Source: Clitopilus passeckerianus
Taxonomy: Eukaryota > Basidiomycota > Agaricomycetes > Agaricales > Entolomataceae
Assembly: GCA_944990035.1 (NCBI GenBank)
Contig: CALYLX010000026.1
Location: 186,001-250,000 of the forward strand
DNA length: 64,000 nucleotides
Reading direction: 5' to 3'
The notes beneath the pieces were generated by a model. That model did not search any database and was not told the DNA's origin. It was given only the letters and a program-made list of their open reading frames with translations. Position numbers and translations under genes: made by a program. Below, in pieces: positions 48,669-58,827 of the stretch; position 1 is the first letter of the stretch; the number at the start of each line of letters is the position of its first letter.

Positions 48669-49386
48669 CTACTTGGTTTGGACGAAGCCTGTACCCTTGT
48701 AACCGTCCGATGAGATACCTGAAGATAGGAAATAAGAGACCGCGTCGTTGAAGCTGCAGAGTTGTAAGACTTACCAGTGATAGGGTTGAGCTTCATCTCC
48801 AACGCACGCTCGTTTGTGGCCTGTTCCCACTCCTTGGTCATGGACTTTGGTGGTGGTGGGCCTGGTAGAAAATGCATGAGTATGTAGCAAACCATGACGT
48901 GGTCCGAACAACATACCAACGGAGCGAGCAGCCAAGAATAGAACACCGGCAGAAGCGACCAAAGCCATGGTCCAGAAGACGATCTTGACAGTGTCTCCGG
49001 GCTGGCTAGCGGGAGTTCTGGGTCCGTGAGGGCCAAAAGCAACGTAGTATGCTAAAAGCAGAACACAAAGCACAACCTCATGAGAACCGGAACGATCGTC
49101 GGGTGTAAACGCGACTCTACTAACCAGCCTTTTTCTCGTCCAGGGACAGAGTTGTCCAGTCCTTCTTTTGGAGCTCCTCAAGCTGTTCTTGGACGGTGAC
49201 CTTCTCCTCCTGGCTCAGAGTCTTCCATTGGGCCTCGACGTTGGAAAGCGGGATGGGGGCGGCACTTCGGGTCGCGGTGGGGGCTGCTGTGACGTGGGCA
49301 GCGGGGTTGGCGGTCGTTGCGAGGCAGCGAACGGGCTGACGGAGAGGCTGCACTCGATGGCGTGCTAGACGGAGAGCAGCTTGCAT
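48669..49386 (-). CDS. COX5: Cytochrome c oxidase subunit IV (Cox5)
   Basis: Inner-membrane subunit of respiratory complex IV. The start at 49386 opens with a basic, alanine-rich mitochondrial presequence (MQAALRLARHRVQPLRQP). After an intron comes YYVAFGPHGPRTPASQPGD, one membrane helix (VFWTMALVASAGVLFLA), PPPPKSMTKEWEQATNE and NPITGISSDGYKGTGFVQTK, the diagnostic C-terminus. Four exons; the last intron splits the Gly codon of ITG. The stop TAG is at 48669-48671. Complete, about 165 residues, normal for the family. Confidence 0.95.
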
Positions 49387-49691
49387 CGCGAATTACAGAA
49401 GGTAATGTAGGAGGAAAGGGTAATCGAGTGCTTTTTGCGAGAGAATTATTTGGTCACTGAGGCAAAAACACAGAACAAACAAACCGTCGGAGGTTCGGAA
49501 CGACCCGGGAATTTCCCACCACCGTGGTCCATGATGGCTCTCGACCATTCATTGACATCAAATATCAAATACTTGGGACTTCAGATTTTACGTGCTAGCA
49601 TCGAGCGACAAGGTACATCGTACACAACTTCATGAACGGTAAAAAGAGAAGGGAGAACTGGTAACAAAATAATACGAAGAACACTGAGAGA
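49387..49691. promoter_or_regulatory. COX5 promoter and GIS2 3' flank
   Basis: 305 nt. CCACCACCGTGGTCC near 49518 includes a CCACGG/CCGTGG palindrome. No gene. Confidence 0.35.
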
Positions 49692-50948
49692 TCAGTTGGC
49701 CTCGACGGCAGCGTTGGGGCAATCACGAGAGATGTGTCTGGACATTAGTGAGTTCATCGTTCTAGGCTCCAGAGCATCAGAATACATACCCCTCGTTGCC
49801 GCAGTTGTAGCAAGCACGTTTCTGGGCCTGGGTGCAGTCGCGGCTGATATGGCCCTGGGAGAGGATGGTCAGCAAGTGGAAGGATCAGTCTATAGGGACA
49901 AAACTTACGACGCCGTTGCAGTTGTAGCACTTGGCACCCTGGACACAATCACGGGAGAGATGGCCTACACCTCCACAAGAGTAGCTGCAGGCGAAATAAA
50001 TAAGCCAACGAAAGGAGTTGAACCATAAAGAATTGTCATACCAGGTCTTTTGGTTGGAGAATCCACCACCGAAGCCTCCTCGGCCTCCACCGCTGCTGCC
50101 GCTCTCGGTGCAGCTGCGAGCAATGTGGCCAACCTTGCCACACTTGTAGCACTCAGAAGAGGAACCGAATCCTCCGCCAGTGTTGCCACTGTTGATATTG
50201 GCAGCCTCAGGGCACTCTCGGGACTGCAAGACCGTTAATTCAAACCATGCGTCATAATCACGCAACAACTCACGATGTGACCTTCCTGGCCGCACTTGTA
50301 GCACGACTTGGGTTTAGCCTCGGATGTGCAATCACGGGAGACATGGCCTTCCCCGCCACCTATTACCGCGAGGGTCGTCGTCAGATTGAGATTCAAGGAT
50401 CCGAGAAAGATAAGATCGGCACTAACAGTTATAGCTAATTTTTTGAAGATCGACGAAAATCAGTGAAATGCCGGCGGGACACATGGCCTCTTGAGAGAGA
50501 CAGAATAATCTTTACCAGGTAGGGTTGCCAGCTTTAGGGCAGTTGGCGGCTTGGTGACCGACTGGAGACATCAACGTCGACGCAACACGATCAGATTTCG
50601 ATTCCGTATTCGTATTATTGCAGATGAGACGAGACGTGCGTTCGCAGGGTTCAACGCAGTATATTGGATATACCGAACGATCACAGGACATCGAGATGTA
50701 TATGAAAAAAAAAGCAAAAAAGCACGCGGCCCCGTCAGCACCGCACACCACACTCGAATGAAAGAACATGGAAATAAGGAAAATAAATGGAACCAAGGAA
50801 GCGTAGCTAGTCTTCGTAGTGAAATGGCTCAAGAAACCATCCTCCCACGGCAACAAAGGCTTGGCTATCCGAGCAGAATTTTGGAGAGATATCGGGGGAA
50901 GAATCACAACGCACAGCCTCCACAGTTATAGCATCCACGTCCAGACAT
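49692..50948 (-). CDS. GIS2: CCHC zinc-knuckle RNA-binding protein (Gis2/CNBP type)
   Basis: Cytoplasmic single-stranded nucleic acid-binding protein tied to mRNA translation and granules in yeast and animals (CNBP). Spliced exons encode seven CxxCxxxxHxxxxC knuckles: CYNCGGFGHQAANC, CYNCGGEGHVSRDC, one with CYKCGQEGHIV, CYKCGKVGHIARSC, CYSCGGVGHLSRDC, CYNCNGVGHISRDC and CYNCGNEGHISRDC, with a glycine-rich linker ([11 protein letters not shown]) between the fourth and fifth. The start at 50948 (MSGRGCYNC). The first intron is 353 nt (50562-50914), unusually long for this window, and contains an A-rich run. Two knuckles have their first cysteine codon split TG/C by an intron, so unspliced reading shows Trp there. 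Ends PNAAVEAN, TGA. Confidence 0.94.
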
Positions 50949-51362
50949 TTTGGCGGGTCTTCAAATAGAGTTCTGTCAACATAAGAACAAGGTCAGCGGC
51001 TCTGAGCTTGGGGACCTCAGCAGTGAGGCCTTCGCAGTCACGACGTACATTGATCAGAGGGTAAGAGTCGTGGGGGAAAGGGCAACAGTCGTGGATGGTT
51101 GATGGGAGGAAAAAAAGATTGGAGCTCTGCTTATCAAGCCCGAGTCATGTGACCTCATATCCGAGGTGCAGCGTAACGCGTAACGCGCCACACAACAGGC
51201 GCGCGTTCGGAGGGATTAGTTGCCTCATGGCCCAGTTGCATCAGATTCCAGGCGTCAAGCTTCGAGGGGAGAATGATGAAGAGAGCACCACTCGCAACGA
51301 GAAAACGCCGGAGAAATAGAGGCAGTAACGGGATATCTTCATTAGCGTACATGTGCTTAGGT
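50949..51362. promoter_or_regulatory. GIS2 promoter and RPN8 3' flank
   Basis: A GCGTAACGCGTAACGCGCC stretch near 51170-51190 contains ACGCGT, the core bound by MBF-type cell-cycle factors in other fungi, and CATGTGACCTCAT lies just left of it. Function here is untested. Confidence 0.4.
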
Positions 51363-52620
51363 CTACAAGCCTTTCTCATCGGCATTCGATTTACCATCCT
51401 TTTTCTCTTTTGTAGCATCCTTCTCCCCGCCCTTTGCGTCCTTCCCCTTATCATTTGCATCCTTCTCCTTACTATTCGCCTTCTTATCCTTCGACTTCTC
51501 GCCCTCCTCCACCTCGACGCGTCCGATCGTGGATTTGTTGTCCACCAGACCATGGAGGGCAATCACCGCTCTGAGCAAGCTACTCAGGTACACCACCAGC
51601 ATCTGGTCATTCGTACTCGACGCGAAACTCTGGGTCGTCGTAGGATCCGAGATATCCGGTAGCAAATTCAGCGCGTCCTGGAGGTGGTACACAATTTGGT
51701 GGTTCACAGGCATGTTCCCCGCTGCGACCTCAAGGAGGTAGGATTGAACATCCTTTAACCGGGATTGCAGGCCTTGAAGCGATGACAGCTGCTCGCTCAC
51801 GCGCGTGGCGAGGGTCGTGGTCGTTGAGTCCTTGATGTCCCGGAGTAGATGTTCGACACCAATCTCCTCGGCTTCTTCAGCTTCTATTGCTGAAGGGACA
51901 TGCAGGAAGGTTTTACGCGTTTCTGTACCATCCTGGATTTGAGGGAAGTTGGTCAGATGACAACGAATGAAATATGAATACACTGGACGTACATCTTTGA
52001 TCTCCTCTACAGCAAAGTAGGCATCCGTTGGGATCCCTACGGTCTCTGGCCGCACATCGACAATTACCATCACTGGTCGGGCAACGTATCGTTTGAAGAG
52101 GTCATTGATTTCCTGGTCCGAGGCTCGTAGTTTTGGCCCTGTGTGGTACCAGCCAATCATTCGTTCTCGTGCTGATCAAATAGCTACCTTTCAGCATCCC
52201 ACCGAGAAAAAGCAGTCAAACACGTACCATTAACCTTCTTGAACATGTCGTACATGCCCTCAATGTAGTTATGGTCCAAAAACCACGTTTTGCTATCCTT
52301 CTCGTCCTCCTCGAAAGGGATAGCAAAAGAGTTTGCGACGTTTATAGTCTTGCCATTATCTTGGCCGAGCAGCACGCCAATCACGCGTTTCTGAGAGTTT
52401 CTTGATATAGAACGCGCATGATGATCTGTTACTGAAAGAAGAACCAGAGGATGTACGACTGCAGGTATGATCAAACCAGGTGAGCGTGAATCGTGAAGCC
52501 AAAACCATCAACGTACTGACGGTGGTAGATGCAAGTGCTGTAAGCTAGCATTCAGTCAGTACATTTGCCTTTATTCCTTTATCTCGAATATCATACCTGC
52601 TCCGTCGTTGTTGCAACCAT
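51363..52620 (-). CDS. RPN8: 26S proteasome lid subunit Rpn8 (MPN domain)
   Basis: Non-catalytic MPN partner of the deubiquitinase Rpn11 in the proteasome lid. The start at 52620 gives MVATTTEQ; the second exon (ALASTTVI) joins to [15 protein letters not shown]. Then [61 protein letters not shown] and [14 protein letters not shown], the canonical Rpn8 sequence. Rpn8-type MPN domains lack the full JAMM zinc site. The C-terminal part has [30 protein letters not shown] and [14 protein letters not shown], then a lysine-rich tail ([13 protein letters not shown]) ending DEKGL. Five or six exons; the small second exon is the least certain. Confidence 0.95.
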
Positions 52621-52916
52621 TGTGTCGAGTAGATTAGAGTCCTTGAACTGGGCCCGTCCAAATCAAGGACGCACGACGCGTGTGTTATTTGTTCGTATTT
52701 TCTAAGAACCTTCAATTTCACAGCCACTTGGGCGTTCCGCGTTATCCGCTTGCAGGCGCCAGCACTAGTCATCATGATTGATATTTCTGAACGCAAGGCC
52801 ACTCGGTTACGGATCTTTATCTTGTTGGAACTAGACAGGCAAGACTACGAAGCTACAGCTGTTAGAGCCCCTAACTATACCCAGGAACTCGACCCAGAAA
52901 GACCAGAAGGGCCTCG

Positions 52917-54392
52917 ATGGCTAGCTCGGCAGATACGGCGACTGGGATCCAGTCAATGCCACAGGACATCCTCGAACATATCTTTATGTTGACACTACCC
53001 CACTGGAACGTGCCAGTTCCAATTGGCAGATACACAGATACCCTGGACCAATCGCAAGCCCCATGGATCTTCACCTCCGTATGCAGAGTATGGCGAACAA
53101 CCGCTTTGGCACGGAAAACACTTTGGTCGCGCATCAGGATTAACCTTCTAGACATGCCGACCGGGTGGATGCCAGGCGGAGAACTTGGCATATTGAAGCT
53201 CTGCTTAAAGAGGTCATACCCCGCACCAATCAGTGTTTATCTCATAGACAAAGTCAGCGAAGGGCCAAAGGGGCCAACGCCTTTATACCTTCGGTTGCTT
53301 ATGCAACATTCGTCCCGTTGGGAAAGCCTCTCTCTACTTCTTTCCTATCGGCACTTTGAGCTTCTACATGAAGTTCATGGCAAACTTCCAATCCTCCGGG
53401 CCCTGCAAATTGCACCTTACGCTCCGAACCTCCTCGATAACGTGACCACATTCGAGGACGCACCTTCCCTGCAGCGAGTCGCTTTTCTCGACATCCCCGA
53501 TCCAGCTTTGTTCAAACTACCGTCCGATCAACTCACATTCCTCGGTATTCAGATGAAGCACTCGAGATCTTCAATCAACTTCCTTCCCAAAACCACCTCG
53601 CTCAGAGAGCTGTCCTTCAGCAACCTCTGGCCAGCTGCCCACGCATCGGGGCATGTAGCACTCAAGCATCGAGCTCTCAAGCGACTGGTAACAGACTCGC
53701 TGGACTCCCTCCTCGACGTCGAGATGCCAAACCTGGAAACCCTCGTGATCGACCACCCCTCCAATTCGTCGAAAAACACCACGACCCCACTCAGTATCAC
53801 CATGTTCGCCATACGGAGCCGGTTCCAACTCACCACGTTATCATTGGCAGCGGTGAAGTATCGCGATCGGTCCTCGATCGTTGACCTCTTCAAGAATCTC
53901 CCGCACCTGACACACCTACAAATCATCGAACGGGATCCCTTCAACGTACCCTGGGAAGTGGTGGTTCCTGTCCTTACGTTGGAGGAGGACAACCACTTAC
54001 TTCCACGCCTCACATACCTTGACCTTCAAACCAGGGAACACATAGATTCTGGCGGCCCGTGGATTCTAATGGTCAGGTCTCGAGTCAGGGACAGTGCTGC
54101 TTTTGCGGCCCGCTTCATCTGTTCCTCGATTATTGGTTGGCAAGTCAGCTCCCCTGGGGATGTCTTACAGAAAAATTCATGGCAGATGCTATACGACGAA
54201 GGATTTGAAGTCAGTCATGATATGGTCGAAGTTCCTGTCACTCCGACGCCTCAAAGTCCACACTACCGAAAGACATGCCTGCGGAACGGAATACAGCCCC
54301 TCACCAGGCTTCAGTTTATGACGAAACAGCCAGCTTTGGGTTCATCACGAATATCTATGAATACGTTTTCTCCTCCTTTTATTGATTGGTAG
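52917..54392 (+). CDS. F-box protein with leucine-rich tail
   Basis: Intronless gene for 491 residues. An F-box near residues 13-70 (MPQDILEHIFMLTLPHW, then PWIFTSVCRVWRTTAL and LWSRIRI) should bind Skp1, making it a candidate substrate receptor of an SCF ubiquitin ligase. The rest is irregular leucine-rich sequence (LPSDQLTFLGI, SLRELSFSNLW, LPHLTHLQIIERDPFNVPWE) as in the large Agaricomycete F-box family. It is transcribed on the plus strand, unlike its two neighbours, and is more diverged from them than they are from each other. An antisense open frame over the middle of the gene is a shadow. Targets unknown. Confidence 0.85.
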   Translation: MASSADTATGIQSMPQDILEHIFMLTLPHWNVPVPIGRYTDTLDQSQAPWIFTSVCRVWRTTALARKTLWSRIRINLLDMPTGWMPGGELGILKLCLKRSYPAPISVYLIDKVSEGPKGPTPLYLRLLMQHSSRWESLSLLLSYRHFELLHEVHGKLPILRALQIAPYAPNLLDNVTTFEDAPSLQRVAFLDIPDPALFKLPSDQLTFLGIQMKHSRSSINFLPKTTSLRELSFSNLWPAAHASGHVALKHRALKRLVTDSLDSLLDVEMPNLETLVIDHPSNSSKNTTTPLSITMFAIRSRFQLTTLSLAAVKYRDRSSIVDLFKNLPHLTHLQIIERDPFNVPWEVVVPVLTLEEDNHLLPRLTYLDLQTREHIDSGGPWILMVRSRVRDSAAFAARFICSSIIGWQVSSPGDVLQKNSWQMLYDEGFEVSHDMVEVPVTPTPQSPHYRKTCLRNGIQPLTRLQFMTKQPALGSSRISMNTFSPPFIDW

Positions 54393-54460
54393 ATTGATAG
54401 TATTGGGACCTTTACATAGAGACGTATCTTACATTCTACATAGAATCATTCGACGATGTT

Positions 54461-55702
54461 TTATTCAGCGAACCCAATGAAGTCGTAGGAAAGCGGGTTA
54501 GGATCTCGAGATTGCTTATATCTAGAGGATTTCATAGCCAACACCATCTTCATTATATCCGGCGTACTTATGGTTTTAGTCGCAAAGAAGTAGACGTTGG
54601 TCAAGTTGGGGACGGGATATTCTTTGGTTGAATCTGAAATGGTGAGAGAATCGAGAACAACGTCCCATGGAACCTGCCAACCATGCTCCGCGATCTCGAG
54701 GCAGACCAGCTGAGGTACGCAGTTGAAGAGGTCCTCAATTTCGCGCCGCCACACATGATCCCAGCACAGGCCTTTCATGATAAGAGATGTGAGAGAACAT
54801 CTACTGTGGTCAACAAAGCGGGTGACGCCCTGCAGAGCGACTGTGAGGGCTTTTGAGGGGTGAATGTCCAACTCCTTCAGCGATGGTGCTGTCAGGCATT
54901 GTAGAAAAACGAGCGCATTAGTCTTGAGGCGCTGCAGTGCCGCATGATGGATCGGGGGCTGATTCATCGCGGGGACACCGTGATAACGGAGGAATTCGAT
55001 CTCAAGTTCCTCTAGTAGGGGAGCCTCCCTTAGGACCCCAAGACTTCCTGGAATTGGTCCTCTGAGGGTTTTTAGCTGGTGTAGAGGAAGACGATAAGGC
55101 GCCATATTATCAACCTTCAGTAGAACATGTTCGAGTTTCGGTGCGTCCTCGAACAAATCGAATATTTCAAAGGTCTGCGCTCCGAAGGGCCGGCATTCGA
55201 ATTTGGTAAGATGTGGAAGATTTCCGCGTACTTTGGACAGTTCATTGAACCGGTCGAAACCAAGCTCGAGGAAGACTTCGCTCCAGCGCCTGCAAGCTTC
55301 TACGAGCAGGCGAAGCATCTCCTGTTCTACGCGGCGTGGAGCAAAGTCGTCCCAGTATTCGAATTTTAAGAGTGAAGGAGTGGATCGGTTCAAGACTAGC
55401 TCAAGAGCTGAGGGCAAGGGTGATCTACTTTGGTGACCGCTAATGGGATCGTTGTTGGTGGGGTAAATAATGAGGGTAGACCACAGAATCGGATAGGATG
55501 TTGCGAGGGTCCTCCAACGTTTGCAAACGCGAGTTATGGTCCACGGTGCATCCTTTGGGTCCAATGTACAGCAATGACCTCCCATCCCTCTCCGACTAGG
55601 TGATGATAAAAGAAAGATGTTGCTCAAAACCTCCGGTGGGAGGGCCTGTATTCCTGCAGATGACTTGGTGTCCCCCGGGCCAGCTCCTTCAACTGGTGCC
55701 AT
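54461..55702 (-). CDS. F-box protein, paralogue A
   Basis: Intronless, 413 residues. F-box: ALPPEVLSNIFLLSSPS, then DAPWTITRVCKRWRTLATSY and LWSTLIIYP, near residues 19-80. The leucine-rich tail includes LRLLVEACRRWSEVFLEL, FDLFEDAPKLEHVLLKV and LPHLTKFECRPFGAQTFE. Close relative of the next gene, with which it shares the block order along its whole length (VPWDVVLDSLTISDSTKEY here, VPWDEVLQSLIISDSTQEY there). Converges on the plus-strand F-box gene with only 68 nt between stop codons. Confidence 0.85.
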   Translation of the reverse strand: MAPVEGAGPGDTKSSAGIQALPPEVLSNIFLLSSPSRRGMGGHCCTLDPKDAPWTITRVCKRWRTLATSYPILWSTLIIYPTNNDPISGHQSRSPLPSALELVLNRSTPSLLKFEYWDDFAPRRVEQEMLRLLVEACRRWSEVFLELGFDRFNELSKVRGNLPHLTKFECRPFGAQTFEIFDLFEDAPKLEHVLLKVDNMAPYRLPLHQLKTLRGPIPGSLGVLREAPLLEELEIEFLRYHGVPAMNQPPIHHAALQRLKTNALVFLQCLTAPSLKELDIHPSKALTVALQGVTRFVDHSRCSLTSLIMKGLCWDHVWRREIEDLFNCVPQLVCLEIAEHGWQVPWDVVLDSLTISDSTKEYPVPNLTNVYFFATKTISTPDIMKMVLAMKSSRYKQSRDPNPLSYDFIGFAE

Positions 55703-56012
55703 GAAGCAGTTTGTCAGCTCCTGTATCTAGCGATCAGCGGTAATTATATCCTTTTTCTCTTTGAAGCATACCCCTTGAAGGTGATGGTCAGGTTCTAAGA
55801 CGTTGAATTTCCCCCCGAAAAGCATGTAGGTGAGCTGATCGATGTAAGAGATCAAGGTAACTAGTGTCAATCACTCCGAGTCTCATGACCACCTCGACTG
55901 GCGCCATCATGAATAAATGGAATACGAGGTAGAGCTACGATGTACCAAGCCTGATCGATGATCGGTAGAATTGATACTAATGCATCTTTATAATATATCC
56001 AACGTTATAAGA
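55703..56012. other. Spacer between F-box paralogues
   Basis: Promoter of paralogue A and 3' end of paralogue B. A CACCTCGACTGGCGCCATCATG stretch near 55890 echoes the start region of paralogue A (CTTCAACTGGTGCCATGAAG), perhaps a remnant of the duplication. Confidence 0.35.
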
Positions 56013-57248
56013 TTATCCTACAACTCCACCTACAGCATTAAAACCATACAACCAGGCTGAAAACCTGTCTGGTCCTCGATAATGACTCCGTCGAGAATCC
56101 ATCATGGCTAACAGTAGGGTCCTGGTACCGTCGGTTATGGGCCCATTCGCGAGAAAGTAAATATTGGACAAGTGCTGAACGGCGTATTCTTGAGTAGAAT
56201 CTGAGATAATGAGGGACTGGAGAACTTCATCCCATGGAACCTTGAAATCCGAGCCGGTCCCGTCGCGCTCGAAGATCCAGAGATAGAGCAGCTCAGGTAC
56301 ACAGCTGAGGAGAACTCGAACGTTGGCTGCTGGATGTTCTCCCCAATCAATGTATCCCATAGTAAGAGATGTCAGCGAACACTGGCTGCGGAGGATGAAG
56401 TCAACGATGTGCTGGTTTGAAACCGGGACTCCCGCTGCCCACTGCACCTCCAAATTCTTGAGTGATGGAGTTGTCAGGCAGTGGAGGGAAGAGAGAGTAC
56501 TGGTCTTGAGGCGCTGCAGTGCGAAGTGACGAATCGGTGGGTGGTTCTCCGACTTGGCCGGATAATAAGGGTTGAACACGCTCTCGAGTTCCTTGAGTAA
56601 ATGAGCCTGGGCTAGAACCTCGATAGCTCCCGGGGCTGGTCCCGTGAAGGTTTTCAACTGGGAGAAAGGGAGTGGATATGGTGCTATGTTATCGACGCCC
56701 AGTTGCACATGTTCAAGTTTCGGAGCATCCTCGAATGCGCCAAAACTCTCGAAGGGTTGTGCTCCGTAAGGATGGAACTCCAGCCTGGAAAGAAGTGGAA
56801 GGTTTCCATGCACTCTACTCAGAGTTCTCCATCGATTAAATTTGAGCCCTAGGCTCACTTCATTCCAGCGATTGGAGGACCCTACCAGTAGATGCATCAT
56901 CTCCTCTGCAACATCCTCTTCAAAATCGTAATCCAAGAAGGTGACCTTCAGCGGGCAGGGGGCAGATCGATGCAGGATTAGCTTTAGAGCCGATATTTGG
57001 GAGGGACCATGCCGATTGCCGTACTGTGGCTGGGAGACCACGGGAGTAGACCAGAGCATGGGTTGTGATAATGTAATGGTTCTCCACCGTTTGCAAACAC
57101 GCGTTAAAGTCCACGGTGCATCGTCTGTATTCAGCGTGCAGTAGTGTGCTGGGCCAACCCGTATCAGAAGGAAGATACTGCCCAAGATTTCTGAGGGGAG
57201 GCCGCTGTGTATTGTCGGTTGCATGTCCCCGGTGCTTTCTTCTGCCAT
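56013..57248 (-). CDS. F-box protein, paralogue B
   Basis: Intronless, 411 residues, start at 57248. F-box: GLPSEILGSIFLLIRVG, then DAPWTLTRVCKRWRTITLSQ and LWSTPVV. The tail keeps EEMMHLLVGSSNRWNEVSLGL, FEDAPKLEHVQLGVDNIAPY and IRHFALQRLKTSTLSSLHCL in the same order as paralogue A. Together they are a tandem duplicate pair of candidate SCF receptors. Frame intact. Targets unknown. Confidence 0.85.
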   Translation of the reverse strand: MAEESTGDMQPTIHSGLPSEILGSIFLLIRVGPAHYCTLNTDDAPWTLTRVCKRWRTITLSQPMLWSTPVVSQPQYGNRHGPSQISALKLILHRSAPCPLKVTFLDYDFEEDVAEEMMHLLVGSSNRWNEVSLGLKFNRWRTLSRVHGNLPLLSRLEFHPYGAQPFESFGAFEDAPKLEHVQLGVDNIAPYPLPFSQLKTFTGPAPGAIEVLAQAHLLKELESVFNPYYPAKSENHPPIRHFALQRLKTSTLSSLHCLTTPSLKNLEVQWAAGVPVSNQHIVDFILRSQCSLTSLTMGYIDWGEHPAANVRVLLSCVPELLYLWIFERDGTGSDFKVPWDEVLQSLIISDSTQEYAVQHLSNIYFLANGPITDGTRTLLLAMMDSRRSHYRGPDRFSAWLYGFNAVGGVVG

Positions 57249-58827
57249 GATCTAGTCTGCCTGGGCTCGTAGTTAGCAGTCTGTGGTGACTACATCTGCT
57301 AATTATCCAGAAAGCATACCTGATGCAGATGATGGTCGGTTTCTACCCTTGGTCCCGGCACTGGCATGCATGCGGCCCTGTTGATCGCTGTTGATCGCCA
57401 CCAATCCAACCTGGATGATCACCATTACTGGCATGATCATGTCTACTATTATCATTCATAGAAGGGCTGCAATCTGGCATATTGACTTTCAAAGATGCGA
57501 TTCAGTCTACGGCGGTTGGCGCTATCTTATGCATGAATTACGCGAAGAAATAGGAGGTAAATAAATTAGGCTATGGAGTAAAGATTTGAGCGAAGGCGGC
57601 TGGGTGTAAATTCACCTTCCCTCGAACGACGAAGAATCCCTTTGGTTCCAGTTCAAAATTCGGCATCAGCCTGGTTCATGTGAACCTGGTTCCGTGATTG
57701 AATTTGTCAGGCAACGGTCATGCCCTCGAGAAAATGCGGATCTGAGAAGGTAATGCAGATTGATAAAAGCAAGACTGTGATGGCGTTCGTAAGGCGAACC
57801 CACAATTCGGGGTACTCTCGTAAGAAGGAATCGCGGGAAACGTCGGGAATGGAAGCAAAGCTTTCCTGAACGATAGGAAAGATGGCATAAATTATGGAAA
57901 GAAGTACTTCGCTGACGCTTACTTGGATGCTAGAGAAAGTTGCGCAGCCCCGACGTAAAGGCAAAAAAACAGTCAAATGAGATTTTTTTCTGAATGTTCG
58001 TTCCTCAACCCCACCCCGACCTTCCCAAGCGGGAGAGTCACATTGAGGCCTATGTGAGCCCATTACGGCATTATAGCTGTTTAGAGTTGAGGTGCTGTAA
58101 GAACTAGAAGCCTGCGTGCTGTCTTCTAGTATCGGATCCGACCAAGGGTCTTCAAATGATCGTGTGACGCATAAAAGTAAGCTGTAACCCATGAGGACGA
58201 GCCTTGAAGCGCTTCGGGCAGCTCTTAGTGGAGCCCAGAAGCAAGGATTCGTCAAGGAAGCAGGTTGGGGTGACGGTCGTAGTAGACAACCGTGAAAATG
58301 CGAACCATAGTTTGGTTCCGTTCTGTCGTCGTCAAAATATTCCTGCTTGAACGAGTAGGACAAGTTCACGCAGCCGTTTCCAATTCAGAGACAAGTGCCA
58401 TGGTCGTTGTTAAGTTTAGAGACGTATCGGACCACAAAACCACATCGCCAGAGGCACAAGGGGAAAACTGTTGGAACGACCTTTCAGGATGCAAATAATG
58501 GCTGAGCGTCACTAATTCGCAAGGCAAGAGCAATTCCCCGTTACTTGGTTACGTTAAAAGCTTCTTGAAATGCGGCGCTGACGTCTGGAATGCGGATAAC
58601 AACGAGAGCCTGCTAGAACCAAGCTTCAAGACCTCGTCGCCGCGCATTTACCGGCCATGAAGTAGCGTGAGAAATAGTTACTAAAAGGGGCGTGCCAGCA
58701 TGGTTCCCGTTGATGGGATGGGGCAGAATATAATTGCGCACTTTCAGCATCCAATAATGCAAGCTCGGCAATCTCTCCTTGCTCCTCGTCGCTGTTCTCT
58801 ATCTCTTCATCGTCGAGGACGCGTACA
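57249..58827. other. 1.6 kb spacer before the amidohydrolase gene
   Basis: A minus-strand frame of 220 codons (57707-58369) contains a hydrophobic run (AITVLLLSICITF) but opens with GTG and has no family motif, so it is not called. The right half holds the promoter of the gene at 58828. Confidence 0.35.

Noticed and set aside
57707..58369. 220-codon minus-strand frame with a hydrophobic segment
   Set aside because: Starts with GTG, has no recognisable domain and no good splice alternatives.
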